NCBI RefSeq assembly: GCF_003709565.1
Contig: NZ_QNRC01000003.1
Span: forward strand, 186,001 to 250,000
DNA: 64,000 bases
Direction of reading: 5' to 3'
From: Paracoccus sigandri
GTDB taxonomy: Bacteria > Pseudomonadota > Alphaproteobacteria > Rhodobacterales > Rhodobacteraceae
Positions 34,921 through 41,878 of this stretch are shown here, piece after piece. How positions within the stretch are numbered: position 1 is the first letter of the stretch; each line of letters begins with the position of its first letter. Position numbers and translations under genes: made by a program. Under the pieces are notes generated by a model, which did no database searches, was not told the origin of the DNA, and saw only the letters and a program-made list of their open reading frames with translations.

Positions 34921-36689
34921 CGCTTTTCATCGACCAGGGCGAGCTGCGCCCGATCCGCCGCCTGCTGATCGCCAATCGCGGGGAAATCGCCGTCCGCGTG
35001 ATCCGCGCCTGCCGCGACGAGGGGATCGAGACCGTCGCCATCCATTCCGACGCCGACCGCGACGCGATCTTCGTGCGCATGGCCGACCACGCCTATGCGC
35101 TGGGGGGCGACCGGCCCGCGGAAACCTATCTGGATGCGGACAAGATCATCGCCATCGCCCGCAAATCCGGGGCGGATGCGATCCATCCGGGCTATGGCTT
35201 CCTGTCCGAGCGCGCCGAATTTGCCCAGGCCGTGCAGGATGCCGGCCTGATCTGGATCGGCCCCGACCCGAAGGTGATCGAGGCGCTCGGCGACAAGATC
35301 GAGGCCCGCCGTATCGCCGAAACCGTCGGCGCGCCGCTGGTCGCCGGCACGCCCGGCCCGGTCGCCAGCCCGGCCGAGGCGCTGGAATTCGCGAAGCAGC
35401 ACGGGTTGCCCATCGCCATCAAGGCCGCCTTCGGCGGCGGCGGGCGCGGCATGAAGGTCGCCTGGCAGCTGGACGAGGTCGAGGAGCTTTTCGACAGCGC
35501 CACCCGCGAGGCCGAGGTCGCCTTCGGCCGCGGCGAATGCTTCATCGAGCAGTTCCTGGACCGCCCCCGCCATATCGAGGCGCAGGTGCTGGCCGACCGC
35601 CACGGCACGGTCCGGGTGCTGGGCACCCGCGACTGCTCGCTGCAGCGCCGCAACCAGAAGCTGGTGGAAGAGGCCCCTGCCCCGTTCCTGACGGACGACC
35701 AGCGCGCCCGCATCCACGAATCGGCCCGCGCGATCTGCGCCCATGCCGGCTATAGCGGCGCGGGCACGGTGGAATTCCTGCTGTCGGCCAATGGCACGAT
35801 CTCTTTCCTCGAGGTGAACACGCGCCTGCAGGTCGAACATCCCGTGACCGAGGAAACCACCGGCATCGACCTTGTCCGCGCGATGATCCGCGTGGCCCGG
35901 GGCGCGCGGCTGGCCGAGGGCGAGGTGCCCGCGCCGCGCGGCCATTCCATCGAATTCCGCATCAATGCCGAGGATCCGGGCCGCGGCTTCCTGCCCACCC
36001 CCGGCCCGGTCGAGCTGTGGCAGCCGCCCTCGGGTCCCGGCATCCGCATCGACAGCGGGGTTCAGACCGGCTCGACCGTGCCCGGCCATTACGATTCGAT
36101 GATGGCCAAGCTGATCGTGACCGGCGCCACCCGCGCCGAGGCGCTTCAGCGCGCCGCCCGCGCCCTGTCCGAATTCCGCATCGAGGGCGTGGCCTCGGTC
36201 CTGCCCTTCCACCGCGCAGTGCTGGCCGCCCCCGATTTCCGCGCCGAGGACGGCGCCTTCGGCGTCCATACCCGCTGGATCGAGACCGATTTCGCCGAAG
36301 TCCTGGCCGACGCGGTCGCCCCCCATGCCCGCGTCGAGCCCGCCGCCGCGCCCCCGATGCTGCGCGTCGCGATCGAGATCGACGGCCGGCGGCACGAGCT
36401 GGGCCTGCCCGCCGGGCTGCTGGCCGCGCGGCCCTCGGGCGACCACCCCCCTGCCCTGCCCGACGCGCCCACCCATGACGACGCCCTGCTGCGCGCCCCG
36501 GTCGCAGGCACGCTGACGCTGTGGCAGGCCCATGACGGCGACCAGGTCGAAGCCGGCCAGGTCGTAGCGGTGATCGAGGCGATGAAGATGGAAACCCGCA
36601 TCGAGGCCCATCGCGCCGGCCGCCTGTCGCGCCTGGCGGATGCCGGCCAGGTGCTGGCCCATGACGCCCCCCTGGCGCGCATCGAATAG
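34917..36689 (+). CDS. Biotin carboxylase fused to biotin carboxyl carrier domain
   Basis: The 590-residue enzyme has residues about 10-460 as a complete biotin carboxylase: [39 protein letters not shown], the ATP-grasp glycine loop [11 protein letters not shown], the [12 protein letters not shown] segment, [16 protein letters not shown], and [15 protein letters not shown]. After a proline/alanine-rich linker, a biotinyl domain carries EAMKMET with biotin attachment at K557. No carboxyltransferase of the acyl-CoA type is present nearby. The adjoining PxpB-PxpC fusion is the only carboxyltransferase-like partner, and its stop overlaps this start by 4 nt. The acceptor substrate is unknown; acetyl-CoA is doubtful in this context. 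Confidence 0.92.
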   Translation: MTLFIDQGELRPIRRLLIANRGEIAVRVIRACRDEGIETVAIHSDADRDAIFVRMADHAYALGGDRPAETYLDADKIIAIARKSGADAIHPGYGFLSERAEFAQAVQDAGLIWIGPDPKVIEALGDKIEARRIAETVGAPLVAGTPGPVASPAEALEFAKQHGLPIAIKAAFGGGGRGMKVAWQLDEVEELFDSATREAEVAFGRGECFIEQFLDRPRHIEAQVLADRHGTVRVLGTRDCSLQRRNQKLVEEAPAPFLTDDQRARIHESARAICAHAGYSGAGTVEFLLSANGTISFLEVNTRLQVEHPVTEETTGIDLVRAMIRVARGARLAEGEVPAPRGHSIEFRINAEDPGRGFLPTPGPVELWQPPSGPGIRIDSGVQTGSTVPGHYDSMMAKLIVTGATRAEALQRAARALSEFRIEGVASVLPFHRAVLAAPDFRAEDGAFGVHTRWIETDFAEVLADAVAPHARVEPAAAPPMLRVAIEIDGRRHELGLPAGLLAARPSGDHPPALPDAPTHDDALLRAPVAGTLTLWQAHDGDQVEAGQVVAVIEAMKMETRIEAHRAGRLSRLADAGQVLAHDAPLARIE

Positions 36690-36707
36690 GCAGACCCGGC
36701 GGGGCGT

Positions 36708-37940
36708 TCAGGAAACCTCTTCCAGCCCCGCCAGCAGCCCCGGCGACATCTCCTCCCAGAAGGCGGCGATCCGCGCGGCGTTCAGGGGCGACATCCAGCC
36801 ATGGCGGGTGAAGTCCTCGCGCGCCTTGCCGTCGGGCAACTGGCTCAGGAACAGCCGCCGGTCGGCATCGCGCTGCGTCGGCGTGCGCGCCTTGACCGCC
36901 TCCAGGATGCGGCGCAGCCGCTCGGCCCGCAGGTTGGGAACGGCATCCGTCGCCGCCTCCCCATCCGCGGCCGCGCCGAAATCGCCGTCCAGCGCCGCGC
37001 TCAGATAGCCGACCTTGCTTTTCACGTTCTTGCGCGATTCCACATAGTCCAGCTTGGCCGTCACCTGGTCCTCGCCATGCGACGACAGCCATTGCCGCGC
37101 CAGCCGGTCGCTGACGCCCAGGCCCCGCAGCCGGGCATAGACCGGCCCGTGGCGCATCCCCTCGCCATCGTCGATGTCCAGGATCGCCAGCTGCGGGTTC
37201 TCCTTGATGCGAAAGCGCAGGTCGGTGACCACCCTGCCCTGCTTGCGCGTCTCGGGCGTCAGCAGGATGTTGCTGGTCTTGTTGACCTCGGCCACGGCCG
37301 GCTTGATGACCTTGGCGTTCAGGTGCTTGAAGGTCTCGTAATAGCTTGATCCGTCGACGCCCATCAGCCGGCGGAACAGGTCCAGCGGCCACCAGCCGGT
37401 CGATCCGGTCCTGACGAAGCGATAGCAGTTCTCGTACAGCGCCAGCGCATGGCCCGAGGTGAAGCGCCGCTGGATGTTCAGGTTGATCAGCGCGAAGACC
37501 TTCGGGTCGTGCAGCTTCTCGGCCAGCGCCGGCGAATAGGCGTATTCGCAGATCCCGCCCTTCAGCTTGGCATAGCTGAGCAGGCTGGACACGCCCCATT
37601 CCTGCTGGCCCTTCTCGTCCAGCATGTCCCATTCCGCCACCGTCTCGGCCAGCCCGCGCAGCGACTGTTTCAGCGTCTCCATGTCGTTCGAGTTGTAGCC
37701 GATCATCAGGCACAGCGTCCGCGCGTCGATCTGGTGGCGGGTGCGGCTGGTCAGCGTGTCATAGGCGTTCAGCAGCAGCACGTTCGACAGCTTGCGCTGC
37801 AGCAGCGTCAGCTTGCCCGAGACATGGATCGCCGCCACATGTTTCTTGACCGCGCCGCGGCGCAAGGCGCCCGTCAGCTGATCGCGAGGAATCTCGTCCA
37901 TTGCCCTGCCCGTCTTATCGTTGCCGGCAGTATGACCCAT
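36708..37940 (-). CDS. Plasmid replication initiator (Rep_3/RepB-like)
   Basis: The protein is about 410 residues, starting at ATG 37940 (AAGG six bases upstream); an ATG at 37901 is an alternative. The core segment GKLTLLQRKLSNVLLLNAYDTL, RTLCLMIGYNSNDMETLKQSLRGLAETVAEW, and LALYENCYRFVRTGSTGWWPLDLFRRLMG with NPQLAILDI resemble winged-helix Rep initiators that bind iterons. The C-terminal quarter (from about residue 280) is variable and alanine/arginine-rich. It is divergent from parA-parB, with repeats and an AT-rich stretch in between, the standard layout of a low-copy replicon. Rhodobacterales carry several replicase families, and which one this is would need alignment. Confidence 0.8.
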   Translation of the reverse strand: MGHTAGNDKTGRAMDEIPRDQLTGALRRGAVKKHVAAIHVSGKLTLLQRKLSNVLLLNAYDTLTSRTRHQIDARTLCLMIGYNSNDMETLKQSLRGLAETVAEWDMLDEKGQQEWGVSSLLSYAKLKGGICEYAYSPALAEKLHDPKVFALINLNIQRRFTSGHALALYENCYRFVRTGSTGWWPLDLFRRLMGVDGSSYYETFKHLNAKVIKPAVAEVNKTSNILLTPETRKQGRVVTDLRFRIKENPQLAILDIDDGEGMRHGPVYARLRGLGVSDRLARQWLSSHGEDQVTAKLDYVESRKNVKSKVGYLSAALDGDFGAAADGEAATDAVPNLRAERLRRILEAVKARTPTQRDADRRLFLSQLPDGKAREDFTRHGWMSPLNAARIAAFWEEMSPGLLAGLEEVS

Positions 37941-38002
37941 CAGGTACCTTGGCGCAACATTTCCCTGGGTCCTTATCCGGGCGGATCGGGATTCCCGTAA
38001 AC

Positions 38003-38039
38003 GGGTACCCGCCGCGAAAACCCCGGTCATGGGTACCCG
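38003..38039. repeat. Paired GGGTACCCG repeats upstream of rep
   Basis: GGGTACCCG occurs at 38003-38011 and 38031-38039, 28 bp apart; each contains the palindrome GGGTACCC. The first overlaps CCCGTAAACGGGT (37994-38006), which matches the iteron core at 11 of 13 positions. They lie 63-99 nt upstream of the rep start, the usual place for a Rep autoregulation site. Confidence 0.5.
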
Positions 38040-38148
38040 TCTACAGGACCGCGAACAGCACCCAAGACCGCTTTTCCGGCCCGAAAGCGGCGTTTTCAGG
38101 CCATCCCGCAAAGGAATACCCCTCTGCCTGCGAATCGGTGCCGCTCGT

Positions 38149-38210
38149 CCCGTGTCCGGGTCCCCTTCATCCCGTATCCGGGTCCCCCATTCCCCGTATC
38201 CGGGTGCCAT
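38149..38210 (+). repeat. Three 22-bp iterons (candidate replication origin)
   Basis: The core CCCGTATCCGGGT, with one variant CCCGTGTCCGGGT, begins at 38149, 38171 and 38193, exactly 22 bp apart. That spacing is two helical turns, as in iteron-type origins. More degenerate copies sit at 37970-37982 and 37994-38006. The array lies between the divergent rep and parA genes and next to an AT-rich stretch. Confidence 0.75.
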
Positions 38211-38228
38211 TGTTCCGACAAGGCATTG

Positions 38229-38290
38229 CCAAAAAATGATTTTCTGGACCCAAAGATTCTAAAGTCCTTAAACATTCTACAAGCTTTATG
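38229..38290. other. AT-rich stretch beside the iterons (possible DNA unwinding element)
   Basis: About 60 bp are markedly richer in A and T than the rest of the window, starting with a run of six A and including TTAAACATTCTACAAGCTTT. It directly follows the iterons, as expected for an origin melting region. The call rests on composition and position only. Confidence 0.5.
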
Positions 38291-38317
38291 CCGCTGCCTT
38301 TCCTCGGAATGAGGGGA

Positions 38318-38332
38318 GTTTCGCGGCGAAAC
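38318..38332. promoter_or_regulatory. parS-like palindrome 1
   Basis: GTTTCGCGGCGAAAC has 7-bp perfect arms around one central base. It is 87 nt upstream of the parA start. The same 15-bp pattern recurs in parB and just after parB, which suggests a ParB binding site. Confidence 0.65.
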
Positions 38333-38353
38333 CGGCAAAGGTGATTCTCTTGG

Positions 38354-38379
38354 GGCGAAACATGTGCAATAGTTTCGCC
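38354..38379. promoter_or_regulatory. Split inverted repeat GGCGAAAC / GTTTCGCC before parA
   Basis: The half-sites of the parS-like motif occur here inverted and separated by 10 bp (38354-38361 and 38372-38379), 40 nt upstream of the parA start. It could be an operator for ParA or ParB autoregulation or a degenerate parS. Confidence 0.5.
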
Positions 38380-38418
38380 AAAACACATAACGAAGCAGCA
38401 CATCGCAGAGGTAGCGAG

Positions 38419-39828
38419 ATGTCATCAGGCAAGGAACCCCTTCCCCCCTATTTCAACATCGACCCGGCCCGCGCCGCGCAGCGCCTGTCCGAACCTATCG
38501 GCACCGCCCGATTCGCGAAAGCCGCCGCCTTCGCGGCGCGCGGCCGCCAGGACCTGGCCGAGCGCGGCTATGCCCCGGACGGCCGCAAGCGGCTGCGCCG
38601 TTTTTCCACCTGGGAGATCTGCCGTTACCTGATCCCCGTGGCGCCCGCGCATTTCCGCCGCGTGCTGCGCAAGTATCCCGACCTGCCGCAGGGCATGGGC
38701 GAAGGGAATTCCAAGTGGTTCACGCTGGAGGACGTGCTGCGCCTGCGCGACCATTTCGCGACCGAGGGCGCGGCGGATCGCGAATACCGCCCCTGGCGCC
38801 CCGAGGGGCTGCCGGCCAAGACCATCGCCGTCGCGAATTTCAAGGGCGGCGTCGGCAAGACCTCGACCGCCGCGCATCTTGCCATGTCCGCCGCGCTGGA
38901 CGGCTACAAGGTGCTGGTGGTCGACCTGGACAGCCAGGGCAGCATGACCTCGATCATGGGTGGGCAGGTGCCTGACGAATGGTCCACCGCCTTCCCGCTT
39001 CTGGCCAAGGACTACGCCCTGGCGCTGCAGGACGAGAACCGGGTGCGCGAGGCCGCCGGCCAGCCCCCCCTGCCCTTCGACGAGACCCTGACCGAGGCGC
39101 TGAAGATCTCGGCCCGCGACGTGATCCAGCCGACGCATTGGCCGAATATCGACCTGCTGGGCGCGCAGTTGAACCTCTACTGGGCGGAATTCCAGGTGCC
39201 GGTATGGCGGATGGGCCTGCGCGGCTGGCCGCTCTGGGATGCGCTCGGCAACAGCCTGGTGAACGACCGCATCGTCGACGAATACGACATCATCATCCTC
39301 GATACCCCCCCCGCGCTTGGCTATCTGACGATCAATGCGCTGGCGGCGGCGGATATCCTGCTGGTGCCGCTTGGCGCCAGCTTCCTGGAATTCGATTCGA
39401 CGGGGCGGTTCTTCGACATGCTCTATTCGACCTTCGCCAGCGTCGAGGACGGCGAGAATACCGCCCGCCGCCGCGACGGCCTGCCCGAGATGCGCTTCGA
39501 ATGGGACGCGGTCCGGGCGATCATCACCCGCTTCGACGCGGCGCAGCAGACGGACCTGGCCAATGTCATCCAGGCCTATTTCGGCGATTTCATGACCACC
39601 TATCGCCAGGAAATGACCGCGATGGTCGGCCAGGCGGGCGAGCAGGTGAACGGCATCTATGAGGCGGATTACCGCGAATTCAACCGCGACACCTATGTCC
39701 GCGGCCGCGAGACCTTCGACCGCACCTGGGCCGAGGTGAAGGAACTGGTGCTTGGCACCTGGTGGCGCGATCTGCAGATGGAACAGGCCGAAAAGGCAAG
39801 CCGGACCGAGGAGCAGAAATATGGTTAA
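38419..39828 (+). CDS. parA: Plasmid partition ATPase ParA (with N-terminal DNA-binding region)
   Basis: The 469-residue type Ia partition ATPase has an N-terminal region of about 120 residues holding a helix-turn-helix-like segment (RRFSTWEICRYLIPVAPAHFRRVLRKYP). The deviant Walker A is NFKGGVGKTSTAAHLAMSAA, with KGGVGKT at 142-148; Walker A' is VLVVDLDSQGSM and Walker B DIIILDTPPALGYLTINAL. AGAGGTAGCGAG precedes the ATG at 38419. ParA segregates the replicon by interacting with ParB-parS complexes on nucleoid DNA. The gene overlaps parB by 8 nt. Type Ia proteins usually repress their own promoter, which carries the inverted repeat at 38354-38379. Confidence 0.93.
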   Translation: MSSGKEPLPPYFNIDPARAAQRLSEPIGTARFAKAAAFAARGRQDLAERGYAPDGRKRLRRFSTWEICRYLIPVAPAHFRRVLRKYPDLPQGMGEGNSKWFTLEDVLRLRDHFATEGAADREYRPWRPEGLPAKTIAVANFKGGVGKTSTAAHLAMSAALDGYKVLVVDLDSQGSMTSIMGGQVPDEWSTAFPLLAKDYALALQDENRVREAAGQPPLPFDETLTEALKISARDVIQPTHWPNIDLLGAQLNLYWAEFQVPVWRMGLRGWPLWDALGNSLVNDRIVDEYDIIILDTPPALGYLTINALAAADILLVPLGASFLEFDSTGRFFDMLYSTFASVEDGENTARRRDGLPEMRFEWDAVRAIITRFDAAQQTDLANVIQAYFGDFMTTYRQEMTAMVGQAGEQVNGIYEADYREFNRDTYVRGRETFDRTWAEVKELVLGTWWRDLQMEQAEKASRTEEQKYG

Positions 39829-40930
39829 ACGGAGGCGTCTGGAGACCCCGAGCAGCGCGGATCTGGACAGGATCGAGCAGCAGTTTCGCAGCGAAACCTC
39901 GGACCGGCCGGCGATCGCCCGCGGCATCGCGCCGATCGCGCAGGTGGCGGCGGACAGCGCCGCGCAGGTGCAGACCGAAAGCGCCGATGCGCGGGCGGCG
40001 CGGGCGCGGCTGGAGGCCGATGCGGCGCGGCTGCACGAGGCGCAGGAGCAGGGGCTGCTGATGGTCGAACTGCCGGTCGAGGAGATCGACGAAGGCGCGA
40101 TGATCCGCGACCGCATGGTGATGAGCGAGGAGGATCTGCAGGAGCTGCGCCAGTCGATCGCGGCGCATGGCTTGCGGCTGCCGATCGAGGTCTTCGAGCT
40201 GGAGAAGCCGGGCAGGGAGGGGCAGCGCTATGGCCTGCTGTCGGGCTATCGCCGCCTGCTGGCGGTGCGCGGGCTGCTGGAGCTGACCGAGGCGCCGAAA
40301 TACACCCATATCCGGGCGCTGATCCGGCCGCGTTCCGACGCCGATGCGGCTTTCGTCTCGATGATCGAGGAGAACGAGGTCCGCGAGGAGCTGAGCCATT
40401 TCGAGCGCGGCAGGATCGCCGTCATCGCCGCCAACCAGGGGGCGTTCGCCAATACCGAGGATGCGGTGGACAAGCTGTTCGCGACCGGCTCCAAGGCCAA
40501 GCGGTCGAAGGTCCGGTCCTTCGCGCTGATCTTCGAGGAACTGGGCGACATGCTGCAATTCCCCGAGGCCCTGACCGAGCGCCGCGGCTTGCGCCTTGCG
40601 GCGGCCTTGCGTCGCGGGGCCGAGGGGCGCTTGCGCAAGGTCCTGTCGGACCGGCCGCCCGCGGATGCCGAACAGGAATGGCTGGTGATCGAGCCCGAAA
40701 TCCGGGCGATCGAGCAGGGGCCGCGCGATGCCAGCCGCGGCGGGCGGCCGAAATCCAGCCCGGCGGGCTATGGCTGGATCGACAGCCAGACGATCCGCAC
40801 CTCGGGCGGCATCACCATTCGCCGGGCGACCGACAGCCGGGGCTATATCCTGCGCTTCGAGGGCCCCGCGATGACCGCGGAACTGATGGACAGCCTGATG
40901 GCGGAGATCCAGGCACTGCTGGAAAGGTAG
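39821..40930 (+). CDS. parB: Plasmid partition protein ParB
   Basis: The 369-residue centromere-binding protein has a ParB N-terminal nuclease-like/CTPase domain (VELPVEEIDEGAMIRDRM, LRQSIAAHGLRLPIEVFELE, YGLLSGYRRLLAVRGLLEL, MIEENEVREELSHFERGRI; about residues 75-205). A helix-turn-helix region follows (FANTEDAVDKLFATGSKAKRSKVRSFALIFEELGD), then a C-terminal dimerisation segment. The arginine-rich GYRR and ENEVRE boxes correspond to the conserved ParB boxes. A parS-like palindrome lies inside its 5' end (39883-39897) and another right after its stop (40935-40953). Confidence 0.92.
   Translation: MVKRRRLETPSSADLDRIEQQFRSETSDRPAIARGIAPIAQVAADSAAQVQTESADARAARARLEADAARLHEAQEQGLLMVELPVEEIDEGAMIRDRMVMSEEDLQELRQSIAAHGLRLPIEVFELEKPGREGQRYGLLSGYRRLLAVRGLLELTEAPKYTHIRALIRPRSDADAAFVSMIEENEVREELSHFERGRIAVIAANQGAFANTEDAVDKLFATGSKAKRSKVRSFALIFEELGDMLQFPEALTERRGLRLAAALRRGAEGRLRKVLSDRPPADAEQEWLVIEPEIRAIEQGPRDASRGGRPKSSPAGYGWIDSQTIRTSGGITIRRATDSRGYILRFEGPAMTAELMDSLMAEIQALLER
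39883..39897. promoter_or_regulatory. parS-like palindrome 2, inside parB
   Basis: GTTTCGCAGCGAAAC has the same 15-bp pattern as the sites at 38318 and 40937 and is embedded in the coding sequence of parB near codon 22. Confidence 0.6.
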
Positions 40931-40934
40931 CGAC

Positions 40935-40953
40935 AGGTTTCGCCGCGAAACCT
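40935..40953. promoter_or_regulatory. parS-like palindrome 3, after parB
   Basis: AGGTTTCGCCGCGAAACCT is a 19-bp inverted repeat with one central base and perfect 9-bp arms. It is the longest of the three matching sites and starts 5 nt after the parB stop codon, a typical parS location. Confidence 0.7.
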
Positions 40954-41299
40954 CCATCCGGGCCGCATCCTGGGCGGCGAAAGGGCAAGGGGCAGCTGGG
41001 TTGGTGGCGCCATGGCCGGCAGATCCGATGCCGTCATGGCAAGCCCCCGAAATGCCGGCTGTCAGGGTTATCCGCATTAACTGATTATATTGCGGATTGA
41101 ATGGGCAAGCCGTTCGTCCTGAACGCCGTATCCGGTCGCGGGTTTCAATCGAAGGTGGCGGCTGGGGACCTCGCCAGGTGCCCTTTCCCCGGCGCGTCAC
41201 CCCCGCCTTGCACCCCCCTCGGGCCTGGTGAGACCGACCTGCGATCCCGGCTCGCATGTCAAAACGTCCGGGGCCGCGAAAGGCCGGGAGGCGTGCCGG
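40954..41299. other. Non-coding stretch between parB and ubiX
   Basis: About 345 bp without a credible gene. It holds an inverted repeat at 41070-41097 (ATCCGCA, 14-nt AT-rich loop, TGCGGAT). TTATCCGCA at 41068-41076 within it differs from a DnaA box at one position. The rest shows no recognisable promoter, RNA gene or terminator. Confidence 0.5.
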
Positions 41300-41878
41300 T
41301 CAGGGGGTTCCGGCGGTCCGGTCGGGCGACCAGGCCCGCGCCTGGGGTGGCGCGAGGCGCAGCATGTCGACGGCGCGGGCCGCGATCTGGGCGGTGGCCT
41401 CGGCAAGGCTTGCCGGGCGCAGGTAGAAGGCGGGAACCGGCGGCAGGATCACGGCGCCCATTTCCGTGGCCGCCTGCATGTTTCTCAGATGCGCCAGCGT
41501 CAGCGGCGCCTCGCGCGCCAGGAGGACCAGCGGGCGGCGTTCCTTCAGCTGCACTCCGGCGGCGCGGGTCAGCAGGTTGTCGTCGAAACCCTGGGCGATG
41601 GCGGCCAGGCTGCGCATCGAGCAGGGCGCGACGATCATCCCCGCCACCGGGCAAGAGCCCGAAGCGATCGCCGCCCCCAGATCGCCGCGCGGATGGACCC
41701 GCGCCGCCATGGCGCAGAGCCGCGCCTGCGCATCCGGCCCCACTTCATCTGCCAGCGTGCGCTCGGCCATGGCCGAGAGCACCAGGTCCAGCCTGGCCCC
41801 GGCGCGGCGCAGGGCGGCGGCGCAATCCAGCGCCAGCGCGGCGCCCGAGGCACCCGAGACGCCCAGCACCACCCTCAT
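41300..41878 (-). CDS. ubiX: Flavin prenyltransferase UbiX
   Basis: The 192-residue enzyme makes the prenylated FMN cofactor used by UbiD decarboxylases. The N-terminal flavin-binding motif MRVVLGVSGASGAALAL, the SGSCPVAGMIVAPCSMRSLAAIAQG segment, the basic LLTRAAGVQLKERRPLVLLAREAPLT stretch and MGAVILPPVPAFYLRP are all typical. The ATG overlaps the ubiD stop by 4 nt, so the two are co-translated. Confidence 0.93.
   Translation of the reverse strand: MRVVLGVSGASGAALALDCAAALRRAGARLDLVLSAMAERTLADEVGPDAQARLCAMAARVHPRGDLGAAIASGSCPVAGMIVAPCSMRSLAAIAQGFDDNLLTRAAGVQLKERRPLVLLAREAPLTLAHLRNMQAATEMGAVILPPVPAFYLRPASLAEATAQIAARAVDMLRLAPPQARAWSPDRTAGTP

Noticed and set aside
34794..36662. A 622-codon open frame antisense to the biotin carboxylase
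   Set aside because: No domain, no ribosome binding site and mirror-type composition; the plus-strand frame is an unambiguous biotin carboxylase.
38256..38279. ATTCTA repeated 18 bp apart in the AT-rich origin stretch
   Set aside because: Six-base matches are too short in AT-rich sequence to call a repeat.
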